A stretch of 7,582 nt of DNA. Source: an uncultured bacterium. GTDB lineage: Bacteria > Methylomirabilota > Methylomirabilia > Rokubacteriales > CSP1-6. The stretch spans positions 1 through 7,582 of the forward strand of contig CAMLFJ010000140.1 of the NCBI GenBank assembly GCA_946479205.1. The letters are read 5' to 3'. The notes beneath the pieces were generated by a model. The model made no database searches, had not been told where the DNA came from, and was given only the letters and a program-made list of their open reading frames with translations. This document shows positions 1 through 5,742 of this stretch, piece by piece (the first letter of the stretch is position 1; every line of letters starts with the position of its first letter). The translations under genes were made by a program, and so were the position numbers.

Positions 1-122
1 AGCCCGCCCAGGACCCGCCCGGCCCGCGTGCCGGGCGGCTGCTCGACGACGCCCGCGGTGGCCGCGCTGGGCTCGTACCCGAACGCGGTGAGTCGGGCCT
101 CGATCTCGATCTCGTGCGCCAT
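1..122 (-). CDS. Unrecognised protein, N-terminal 40 residues only
   Basis: An open frame on the minus strand begins at an ATG (120-122) and runs off the left edge. It starts MAHEIEIEARLTAFGYEP and continues through a Pro/Gly/Arg-rich stretch to RVLGGL at the edge. The start lies 10 bases after the dismutase stop codon, with AAAGG (129-133) six bases upstream as a modest ribosome binding site. It is therefore very likely the next gene of the regulator-kinase-dismutase operon. I do not recognise the family. The visible part has an acidic, alternating start and then a basic segment leading into a hydrophobic run, which could precede a membrane segment, but the sequence ends before this can be judged. 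No function is proposed. Confidence 0.6.
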   Translation of the reverse strand, partial: MAHEIEIEARLTAFGYEPSAATAGVVEQPPGTRAGRVLGG

Positions 123-132
123 GGCCCGCCTT

Positions 133-777
133 TCAGGCCGCCGCGGACGGACGGACCGCCTTCGGCTCGAGGAGCCGGCGCTCGACGATGGGCCAGTCCA
201 CGTTGCGGAGGAAGGCGTCGAGGTAGCGGCCTCGCTCGGTGGCCCGGTAGTCACGCATGAAGGCGTGCTCCCAGACGTCCAGGACCAGCAGCGGCTTGAA
301 TCCGGCGGGCACGCCGTCCTGGTGCAGGCTGACCCAGTGGTTGGTGAGCCGCCGCGTCATCGGGTCCTCGCACAGCAGGACCCAGCCCACCCCGCGCATT
401 CCCCCGATGGCCTGGAAGTCGGTGCGCCAGGCCTCGACCGAGCCGAACGACTCGGCGAGGGCGCGGGCCAGGCGCGACGTCGGCTCGGGCTTCGGCGGCG
501 CGCCGCTCGCCAGGTTCGAGAAGTAGTACTCGTGGAGGATCATGCCGTTGTACTCGAACCCGAGACGGCGCGTCAGCTCCGCGAACTCGGCGTCGCGCCC
601 GGAGGCCCGACCGCGCTCCCGGAGCGCCGACAGCTCCGCGTTGAGGGTGTTGACCTGGCGGACGTATCCGGCGTAGAGCGAGCGATGCTCGCCGATCTGG
701 TCGTCGGAGATTCCGTCCAGGCCGGTGAGGTGATCGAACCCCTGCTCGGCGTACGGCTTGTGCTTGGCTGGTGGCAT
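133..777 (-). CDS. sod: Fe/Mn-type superoxide dismutase, atypical subgroup
   Basis: This 214-residue protein should convert superoxide to oxygen and hydrogen peroxide in the cytoplasm; no signal peptide is visible. The four metal ligands of the iron/manganese family are recognisable: His31 (in GEHRSLYAGYV), His82 (in ILHEYYFSNL), and Asp167 and His171 (in DVWEHAFMRDY). Gly78, four residues before His82, is the manganese-type choice at the position where iron enzymes carry Gln. A Gln or His from the LHQDG segment (152-153) may supply the second-shell residue. Metal preference cannot be decided from sequence. The family is usually about 190-210 residues. Two features differ from textbook members: the spacing from the first ligand to Tyr38 is one residue shorter, and the usual WNH before the second ligand is ILH. 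The ATG start is fixed by a strong GGGAGGA ribosome binding site. The gene follows the histidine kinase after 72 bases and has its own candidate promoter and regulator repeats. Confidence 0.92.
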   Translation of the reverse strand: MPPAKHKPYAEQGFDHLTGLDGISDDQIGEHRSLYAGYVRQVNTLNAELSALRERGRASGRDAEFAELTRRLGFEYNGMILHEYYFSNLASGAPPKPEPTSRLARALAESFGSVEAWRTDFQAIGGMRGVGWVLLCEDPMTRRLTNHWVSLHQDGVPAGFKPLLVLDVWEHAFMRDYRATERGRYLDAFLRNVDWPIVERRLLEPKAVRPSAAA

Positions 778-785
778 CGTAAGTG

Positions 786-792
786 TCCTCCC
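786..792 (-). promoter_or_regulatory. Ribosome binding site of the superoxide dismutase
   Basis: On the minus strand GGGAGGA lies eight bases before the ATG at 775-777. It is a near-perfect Shine-Dalgarno sequence and fixes the dismutase start. Confidence 0.75.
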
Positions 793-798
793 ATCCGC

Positions 799-807
799 AC
801 CCTAGCA
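799..807 (-). promoter_or_regulatory. Candidate extended -10 promoter for the dismutase
   Basis: The minus strand reads TGCTAGGGT, which fits the extended -10 pattern TGnTAnnnT. Transcription would start near 792, just at the ribosome binding site. There is no -35 consensus; that position is occupied by one of the three GGATGAGA repeats, as expected for a promoter needing an activator. The assignment rests on pattern and layout only. Confidence 0.35.
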
Positions 808-812
808 ACCGA

Positions 813-842
813 GGATGAGAATCGGATGAGAGGCGGATGAGA
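813..842. promoter_or_regulatory. Three 11-bp-phased direct repeats, probable response-regulator binding site
   Basis: GGATGAGA occurs at 813-820, 824-831 and 835-842 on the plus strand (TCTCATCC on the minus strand), each exactly 11 bases from the next, one helical turn. OmpR/PhoB-family regulators bind as head-to-tail dimers to direct repeats spaced 10-11 bases. The site lies in the short gap between the kinase and the dismutase, over the -35 position of the dismutase promoter candidate. The regulator two genes upstream belongs to the OmpR family, so it is the obvious candidate to bind here. The repeats are seen directly; the binding partner is inferred. Confidence 0.6.
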
Positions 843-849
843 ACCGGAG

Positions 850-2259
850 TCAGGCCGGGGCGAGGGGGAGGCGAAGGGTGAAGCGGCTCCCGGACCCGGG
901 CCCGCTCTCGACGGAGAGGGTGCCGCCGTGGGCCGCCACGATCGAGCGGGCGATGGCGAGGCCGAGCCCCGCCCCGCCGGTGTCGCGGCTGCGGGCCGCG
1001 TCCAGGCGCACGAATGGATCGAAGATGCGCTCGGCATCGGCGGGCTCGAGGCCGATGCCGGTGTCGGAAACCTCGACCTCCGCGGTCCCCACCCGCACGC
1101 TCAGGCGGAGCTCGACCTTCCCGCCCCGCGGCGTGTACTTGATCGCGTTCTCGACCAGGTTCAGGAGGGCGCGCCGCAGCGCGGCGGCGTCTCCCCGCAC
1201 CGGGGCGGGCGTCGCGCCTTCCGCGCGCACCGTCACCCCGGCCGCCTGCCCGAGCCGCGCCCCCACGTCGAAGACCTCGAGCAGCAGCGGCTCCAGGTCC
1301 ACCACCGCGCGGCCCGGCTCCGGACCCGCCATGGACCGGGAGAGCAGCAGGAGATCCTCGGACAGTCGGATCAGGCGCGCCACCTCCTCGAGGCCCGAGG
1401 CGACCACCCGGCGATACTCCTCGGCGGACCGCTCGCCCCGCAGGGCGACCTCCATGCTGCCCCGGAGCGCGGCGAGCGGTGTTCGCAGCTCGTGCGCGGC
1501 GTCGGCCGCGAACCGACGGCTCTGCGAGAACGCCTGATCGAGGCGGGCGAGCATGTCGTTCAGGGTCTCGGCGAGCCGGTCCAGCTCGTCGCCGGTTCCG
1601 GGCCGCTCGACGCGCCGGCTGAGATCCTCGGCGCTGATGCGCCGGGCGGTCCGTGTCATGCGATCGAGCGGGCGCAGCGCGACCTGCGCGATGATCGCGC
1701 CGCCCAGCGCGGCCAGGCCGATTCCCACCGGGATCAGGACGGTCAGGGTATCGAGATATCGGTCGAGGGTCGTCCGGGCGCGCCGGAGCAGCATGCCGAC
1801 CTGGACGATCTCCACCACCCGGCCCTCGCGCACGATCGGCATCGTGAGGATCCGGACCGGCTCCGCGTCCGCGAGGGAAACCGTCTCGAAGGTGTTCTGC
1901 CCGTGGGCCGCCCGCGCGCGCGCGGCGGGCGAGAGGGGCAGCGCGGATGCGCGGCGGGGCGGTGAGCTCGCGCGCGGGCGGCCCTCGGGATCCAGGAGCT
2001 GGAAGAACTTGTCGTAGAGCTCGGGCCCGAGCAGCTCCCGCAGCAGCGCCTCGTGATCGGCGGCCGCCCGCGCCGGCGCGTCGACGTCCCGCACCACCTG
2101 CGCGACGGTCAGCAGCGACGCGTCGAGATCCTGCAGGAGGCCGACGCGCAGCCAGGAATAGGACAGGGCCCCGATCGCCACGAGGATGGCCAGGAGCACC
2201 GCGCTGTACCACAGGGTCAGCCGGGTGCGAACGGAGAGGGTCGGCCGCGGACGGCTCAC
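850..2259 (-). CDS. Membrane sensor histidine kinase (HAMP-HisKA-HATPase)
   Basis: This 469-residue two-component sensor should autophosphorylate on a histidine and pass the phosphate to the regulator encoded just upstream. A first membrane segment covers about residues 17-38, an extracytoplasmic sensor region about 40-168, and a second membrane segment about 171-193. A HAMP linker follows (about 194-245). The HisKA helix carries AAHELRTPLAAL, with the phosphoacceptor His256. The ATPase domain shows the N box (Asn367, Asn371 in NAIKYTP), the G1 box DTGIG (399-403), the F box RIFDPFVR and the G2 box GGAGLGLAI. The sensor region has the general look of CusS-like kinases but no Cys and few His, so no metal site is evident and the signal is unknown. 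The start is a GTG whose bases overlap the regulator stop (GTGA). The open frame continues further upstream, but that extension lies over the regulator gene and is rejected. Confidence 0.93.
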   Translation of the reverse strand: MSRPRPTLSVRTRLTLWYSAVLLAILVAIGALSYSWLRVGLLQDLDASLLTVAQVVRDVDAPARAAADHEALLRELLGPELYDKFFQLLDPEGRPRASSPPRRASALPLSPAARARAAHGQNTFETVSLADAEPVRILTMPIVREGRVVEIVQVGMLLRRARTTLDRYLDTLTVLIPVGIGLAALGGAIIAQVALRPLDRMTRTARRISAEDLSRRVERPGTGDELDRLAETLNDMLARLDQAFSQSRRFAADAAHELRTPLAALRGSMEVALRGERSAEEYRRVVASGLEEVARLIRLSEDLLLLSRSMAGPEPGRAVVDLEPLLLEVFDVGARLGQAAGVTVRAEGATPAPVRGDAAALRRALLNLVENAIKYTPRGGKVELRLSVRVGTAEVEVSDTGIGLEPADAERIFDPFVRLDAARSRDTGGAGLGLAIARSIVAAHGGTLSVESGPGSGSRFTLRLPLAPA

Positions 2260-2933
2260 GGCTCGGCGTTCAGCATGTAGCCGGCGCCGCGAACCGTCTG
2301 CACCAGGCGAAGCTCGCCGTCCGCGTCGACCTTGCGGCGCAGGTAGCCCACGTAGACGTCCACGATATTGCTCTGGGGATCCCAGTCCATCCCCCAGACG
2401 TGCTGGGTGATCATGGGCCGGGTGAGCACCCGGCCCGCGTTGCGCAGGAAGTATTCGAGCAGCGCGTACTCGCGGGCGGTGAGCGTGATGCGCCGGCGGC
2501 CCCGCAGGACCGCCCGGGTCGCCGGATCCAGGGAGAGGTCGGCCAGGCGCAGCACCGGCTCGGCGCGGCCGCGGCCGCGGCGCAGCAGGGCCCGCACTCG
2601 CGCCAGGAACTCCTCGAAGGCAAAAGGCTTCGCCAGGTAGTCGTCGGCCCCCGCGTCGAGCCCGGCCACCTTGTCGGCCACGCCGTCCCGGGCGGTCAGG
2701 AGGAGGACCGGGGTCTGGACCCGAAGGGACCGCAGGCTCCGGAGCACGTCGAGCCCATCCCGCTTCGGCAGCATCACGTCGAGCACGACGAGATCGAACG
2801 GCGGCCCATCGGCGACCGCCTCGAGCGCGGCCTCGCCGTCGGCGGCCACCTCGACCGCGTGGCCCTCCTCCACGAGACCCTGGCGGACGAAGGCCGCGAC
2901 CTTCCGCTCGTCTTCGACCACGAGGATGCGCAT
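2256..2933 (-). CDS. OmpR/PhoB-family response regulator
   Basis: This 225-residue DNA-binding regulator is the typical length for its family. The receiver domain (about 1-115) has the acidic pair Glu7/Asp8, the phosphorylation site Asp52 (in VVLDVMLPKRDG), Thr80 (in LLLTARD) and Lys102 (in YLAKPF). The winged-helix effector domain (about 128-223) shows the family pattern LTAREYALLEYFLRNAG, then the recognition helix region around NIVDVYVGYLRRKVD and the terminal RGAGYMLN. It resembles the CusR/CopR/MprA type. It is the first gene of the minus-strand operon and overlaps the kinase start by four bases, so the two are a cognate pair. No convincing Shine-Dalgarno precedes the ATG, and the divergent plus-strand gene starts 155 bases away. 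Its likely target is the 11-base repeat set before the dismutase; its stimulus is unknown. Confidence 0.95.
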   Translation of the reverse strand: MRILVVEDERKVAAFVRQGLVEEGHAVEVAADGEAALEAVADGPPFDLVVLDVMLPKRDGLDVLRSLRSLRVQTPVLLLTARDGVADKVAGLDAGADDYLAKPFAFEEFLARVRALLRRGRGRAEPVLRLADLSLDPATRAVLRGRRRITLTAREYALLEYFLRNAGRVLTRPMITQHVWGMDWDPQSNIVDVYVGYLRRKVDADGELRLVQTVRGAGYMLNAEP

Positions 2934-2941
2934 GTCGGATG

Positions 2942-2947
2942 TAGAAT
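2942..2947 (+). promoter_or_regulatory. Candidate -10 element driving the plus-strand genes
   Basis: TAGAAT matches the TATAAT consensus at five of six positions and stands out in very GC-rich DNA between divergent genes. Counting seven bases on places the transcription start at 2954-2955, the A of the ATG of the short ORF at 2955, so a transcript from here could be leaderless. No -35 consensus lies at 16-18 bases, which keeps confidence low. Confidence 0.3.
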
Positions 2948-2954
2948 CTCACAC

Positions 2955-3092
2955 ATGCTCGAGCGAGTGGACCGCGTCCAGGTGGCGGTGACCGACGCCG
3001 GCCCCACCGCGCGCGTCGTCCGCGCCCATCTCGATCGCTCGGCCCGAGCTCGTGGCTCACGGACGAGACCGACAACGGAGGCCCCATCGTGA
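2955..3092 (+). pseudogene. Short ORF, probable N-terminal remnant of a VOC/glyoxalase-fold gene
   Basis: The frame encodes 45 residues. It begins [16 protein letters not shown] and continues to about His25-Leu26 in the manner of the first strand and helix of VOC (glyoxalase/bleomycin-resistance) proteins, where a short V-x-V-x-V strand leads into a helix. Complete members are over 110 residues. Third codon positions are G or C in about 24 of the first 26 codons but only about 11 of the last 19, which include AGA, ACA, TCA and CCA. The front part thus looks like real coding sequence and the rest does not. The stop (TGA, 3090-3092) overlaps the GTG start of the aldolase gene as GTGA, so translation may still couple to it. 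It could instead be a functional leader peptide. The family assignment is from memory and is tentative. Confidence 0.35.
3077..3081 (+). promoter_or_regulatory. Ribosome binding site of the threonine aldolase
   Basis: GGAGG lies seven bases before the GTG at 3089-3091. It supports the GTG as the true start, which also matches the N-terminus of known threonine aldolases (IDLxSDTxTRP). Confidence 0.7.
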
Positions 3093-4120
3093 TCGACCTC
3101 TACAGCGACACCCTGACCCGGCCCACTCTCGACATGCGCCGCTTCATGTGCGAGGCCGAGGTGGGCGACGAGCAGAAGGGCGAGGATCCGACGGTGAACC
3201 TGCTGCAGGAGATGGTCGCCGATCTCCTCGGCAAGGAGGCGGCGCTGTACCTCCCCTCCGGCACCATGTGCAACGAGATCGCGGTCAAGGTGCACACGCG
3301 GCCGGGCGACGAGGTGCTGGCCGACCGCACCTCGCACCTCATCCACTTCGAGGGCGGCGGGCCCGGCCTGCTCTCGGGCGTGCTCATGTCCTCGCTCGAC
3401 GGCGAGCGCGGGGTCTTCACCGGGGCCCAGGTGCGCGCCGGGATGCATCCCCGCTCCCGCTACATGCCCCCCACGCGCCTGGTCTCGGTGGAGAACACCA
3501 GCAACCTGGGCGGCGGCCGGGTGTGGTCGCTGGCCCAGGTGGAGGACGTGAGCCGCGCCGCCCGCGGTCTCGGCCTCGCCACCCACATGGACGGGGCGCG
3601 CCTGCTCAACGCGGTGGTGGCCTCCGGCACGCCCGCGCGCGCCTACGCCGCGCTGGTGGACTCGCTCTGGATCGACTTCAGCAAGGGCCTCGGCGCCCCG
3701 GTGGGCGCGTGCCTGGCCGGCTCGCGCGCCTTCATCGAGGAGGCGTGGCGCTACAAGCAGGCGCTGGGCGGCGCCATGCGGCAGGCCGGCATCATCGCGG
3801 CGGGGGGCGTCTACGCGCTTCGCCACCACGTGAGCCGGCTCGCGGAGGACCACGACAACGCCAAGGCCTTCGCGCGCGGCATCGCGGGCCTGCGCGGGAT
3901 CGCGCTCGACCCGGCCCACGTCGAGACCAACATCGTGATCTTCGACGTGGCCGGCACCGGGCTCACCGCCCAGGCCCTGGCCGACCGGCTGCTGGCCACC
4001 CCCGCGAACGTGCGGCTCAGCGTGATGGGTGAGAGCCGCCTGCGCGCGGTCACGCACCTCGACGTCTCGCGCAAGCAGATCGACACCGCGGTCGAGGCCA
4101 TGGCGGCCGTCACCGCTTGA
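3089..4120 (+). CDS. ltaE: Low-specificity L-threonine aldolase
   Basis: This 343-residue PLP enzyme of the fold-type I family should cleave L-threonine, L-allo-threonine or related beta-hydroxy amino acids to glycine and an aldehyde. The family hallmarks are present in order: [12 protein letters not shown] at the N-terminus, [13 protein letters not shown] (25-37), the phosphate-binding SGT (57-59), His83 (in [11 protein letters not shown]) stacking on the cofactor, ENTSN (135-139), DGAR (168-171), the Schiff-base Lys199 in [18 protein letters not shown] (230-235), EDHDNA (253-258) and THLDVS (322-327). Length matches E. coli LtaE (333). At the position of E. coli His126 I read Tyr125 or Met126, which may affect substrate preference. 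The start is a GTG with a good ribosome binding site. The gene ends four bases into the next possible TTG start and leads the sulfur cluster. Why an aldolase sits with sulfurtransferases is unclear; it may act on an unusual amino acid. Confidence 0.9.
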   Translation: MIDLYSDTLTRPTLDMRRFMCEAEVGDEQKGEDPTVNLLQEMVADLLGKEAALYLPSGTMCNEIAVKVHTRPGDEVLADRTSHLIHFEGGGPGLLSGVLMSSLDGERGVFTGAQVRAGMHPRSRYMPPTRLVSVENTSNLGGGRVWSLAQVEDVSRAARGLGLATHMDGARLLNAVVASGTPARAYAALVDSLWIDFSKGLGAPVGACLAGSRAFIEEAWRYKQALGGAMRQAGIIAAGGVYALRHHVSRLAEDHDNAKAFARGIAGLRGIALDPAHVETNIVIFDVAGTGLTAQALADRLLATPANVRLSVMGESRLRAVTHLDVSRKQIDTAVEAMAAVTA

Positions 4121-4145
4121 CAGACGCGGGCGCCGCGTTTAGCGT
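4117..4145 (+). promoter_or_regulatory. Candidate internal promoter of the rhodanese gene, possibly leaderless
   Basis: A perfect TTGACA (4117-4122) overlaps the aldolase stop codon. Seventeen bases later comes TAGCGT (4140-4145), which keeps the three most conserved -10 bases (T1, A2, T6). The predicted transcription start, about seven bases on, falls at 4152-4153, exactly at the ATG of the rhodanese gene. This would give a leaderless message and would explain why no separate Shine-Dalgarno precedes that ATG. TTGACA is an uncommon hexamer in DNA of this composition, but one match can arise by chance. Confidence 0.35.
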
Positions 4146-4152
4146 CCGGGGG

Positions 4153-5742
4153 ATGACCGCCGCCGCGATCTCGCCCGCGCAGCTCGCGATCCTCCTCGAG
4201 CAGCCCTCCCCGCACGCCCTCCTGGACGTGCGCGAGCGCGCCGCCTTCGAGCGCGGCCACATCTATCGCGCGACGCCCCTGCCCAGGCGTCTCATCGAGC
4301 TGCGGCTGCCCGCGCTCGTGACCGCGCCCGGGACGCTGATCGTCCTCTACGATGACGACGGGAGCCTCTCCGCGCTCGCCGCGGCCACGCTGGCCGAGAT
4401 GGGCTACACCGAGGTCTTCGTGCTGGCCGGCGGCCTCGAGGCCTGGCGGGCCGGCGGCCACCCGGTGGTCCAGGGGCTCAACGTGCCGAGCAAGGTCTTC
4501 GGCGAGCGCGTGCTGCACGACTTCAAGACGCCCGAGGTCACCTGCTTCGAGCTCTCGGCCCAGATGGCGGAGGGCCGCGACATGGTCATCGTGGACACCC
4601 GCACGCCCGAGGAGTACTCGCGCGGCTGCCTGCCCGGCGCGTGGAGCATGCCCGGCGGCGAGCTCGTGCTCCGCATCGGCGAGCTGGTGGCGAGCCCCGA
4701 GCAGACCATCGTCGTGCACTGCGGCGGGCGGACCCGCTCCTACCTGGGCGCCGAGTCCCTGCGCCGCATGGGATTGCCCAACCCGATCGTGGCGGTCAAG
4801 AACGGCACGATGGGCTGGCAGCTCGACGGCCTCGAGCTCGAGCGCGGCGCGACCCGCTGGCCGCCCGCGCCGTCCGACCGGAGCCGCGCGCGCGCGGTGG
4901 AGATCGCCACCCGCGTGGCCGCGGAGGACGGCACCCCGCTCGTCTCCGCGGACGCGGTCGCCGAGCGCTGGAGCCGGCGCGAGCGCGAGAACGTGACGAT
5001 GTTCGACGTGCGGACCCGGGAGGAGTACGACGCCGGGCACGTGCCCGGCTCGAGCTGGGTGCCGGGGGGCCAGGCGGTGCAGGCCACCGACGACAACGTG
5101 GCGGTGCGCGCGGGCTGGCTGGTCTTGATCTGCGACGGCTTCGGCCGCTCGGTCATGACCGCGGGCTGGCTCAAGCGCATGGGCTTCCCGCACGTGGCGG
5201 TGCTGGAGGGCGGCGTGCCCGCGTGGGCACGCTCGGGGCGCCCGCTCGAGACCGGCGAGCCGGTCGTCACCCCGTTCGGCTTCGACGCGGCCCGCCGCGT
5301 GGTCGAGCAGGTGCCGCCCGGCCCGGTCGGGGACGCGGTGGTGCTGAGCGTGGACCCGAGCGACGCCTACGCACGCGGGCACGTGCCCGGCGCCCGGTGG
5401 ATCGGGCGCGGCCGCCTCGAGCTCCTCATCGGGCGCGCGGTGCCCGACACGCGCGCCGCCGTGCTCGTCACCTGCGCCGACGGCGTGCAGTCCACCCTGG
5501 CCGCGGCGACGCTCCGGCGCATGGGCTACGCCGCCGCCCGCGTGCTAGAGGGCGGGCTCGCGGCCTGGAAGGCGGCCGGGCTTCCGGTGGAGACCGGAAC
5601 CGGCGCCATGCTCGGCGAGGCGGACGACGTGGTGCAGAAGCCCTACGAGCGCGGGCGCGCCGCGATGGAGGCCTACCTCCGGTGGGAGGAGGCGCTCGAC
5701 CAGCGCGGGGTAAGCCCGCACGAGCTGCTGCCCCCGCGATGA
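4153..5742 (+). CDS. Four-domain rhodanese-like sulfurtransferase
   Basis: This 529-residue cytoplasmic protein is four rhodanese modules in tandem, each ending in an MGY/MGF...GG...AW-like pattern. Rhodaneses move sulfane sulfur through a persulfide on an active-site cysteine. Module 1 (about 5-107) has YDDDGSLS where the cysteine loop should be, with Asp67 in the cysteine position, so it should be inactive. Module 2 (about 128-230) has a canonical loop CGGRTRS with Cys190. Module 3 (about 263-368) has CDGFGRS with Cys327. Module 4 (about 375-482) has CADGVQS with Cys441, Gln replacing the usual Arg. A conserved-looking tail (485-529) follows, containing PYERGRAAMEAYLRWEEAL. I chose the ATG at 4153 because the first module begins there; a TTG at 4117 in the same frame is possible but overlaps the aldolase stop and adds an unremarkable leader. 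The stop overlaps the next gene (ATGA), so it is coupled to the mercaptopyruvate sulfurtransferase. Confidence 0.9.
   Translation: MTAAAISPAQLAILLEQPSPHALLDVRERAAFERGHIYRATPLPRRLIELRLPALVTAPGTLIVLYDDDGSLSALAAATLAEMGYTEVFVLAGGLEAWRAGGHPVVQGLNVPSKVFGERVLHDFKTPEVTCFELSAQMAEGRDMVIVDTRTPEEYSRGCLPGAWSMPGGELVLRIGELVASPEQTIVVHCGGRTRSYLGAESLRRMGLPNPIVAVKNGTMGWQLDGLELERGATRWPPAPSDRSRARAVEIATRVAAEDGTPLVSADAVAERWSRRERENVTMFDVRTREEYDAGHVPGSSWVPGGQAVQATDDNVAVRAGWLVLICDGFGRSVMTAGWLKRMGFPHVAVLEGGVPAWARSGRPLETGEPVVTPFGFDAARRVVEQVPPGPVGDAVVLSVDPSDAYARGHVPGARWIGRGRLELLIGRAVPDTRAAVLVTCADGVQSTLAAATLRRMGYAAARVLEGGLAAWKAAGLPVETGTGAMLGEADDVVQKPYERGRAAMEAYLRWEEALDQRGVSPHELLPPR

Noticed and set aside
28..840. Plus-strand open frame opposite the dismutase
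   Set aside because: It is antisense to a dismutase with all metal ligands, has no family features, and its end lies in the operator repeats.
251..2212. A 653-codon open frame on the minus strand spanning kinase and dismutase
   Set aside because: It is an alternate frame of the kinase and dismutase genes, rich in Arg, Gly, Ala and Pro, as expected where GC-rich DNA rarely makes stop codons. It shows no domain, while the overlapping frames carry full family motifs.
2937..2948. GGATGTAGAATC near the regulator start, similar to GGATGAGAATC at 813-823
   Set aside because: It could be an autoregulatory half-site, but it has a one-base insertion and no second copy at 11 bases (the nearest GGATG is 13 bases away), so it is not supported as a regulator box.
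2260..3087. N-terminal extension of the kinase frame through the regulator gene
   Set aside because: The extension is low-complexity Arg/Gly/Pro sequence lying over the well-supported regulator; the GTG at 2257-2259 gives a normal kinase length and a standard overlap.
2774..5382. Long minus-strand open frames opposite the aldolase and rhodanese genes (2774-4057 and 3811-5382)
   Set aside because: They are antisense shadows, full of His/Arg/Ala/Gly and without motifs; the plus strand encodes recognisable enzymes over the same interval.
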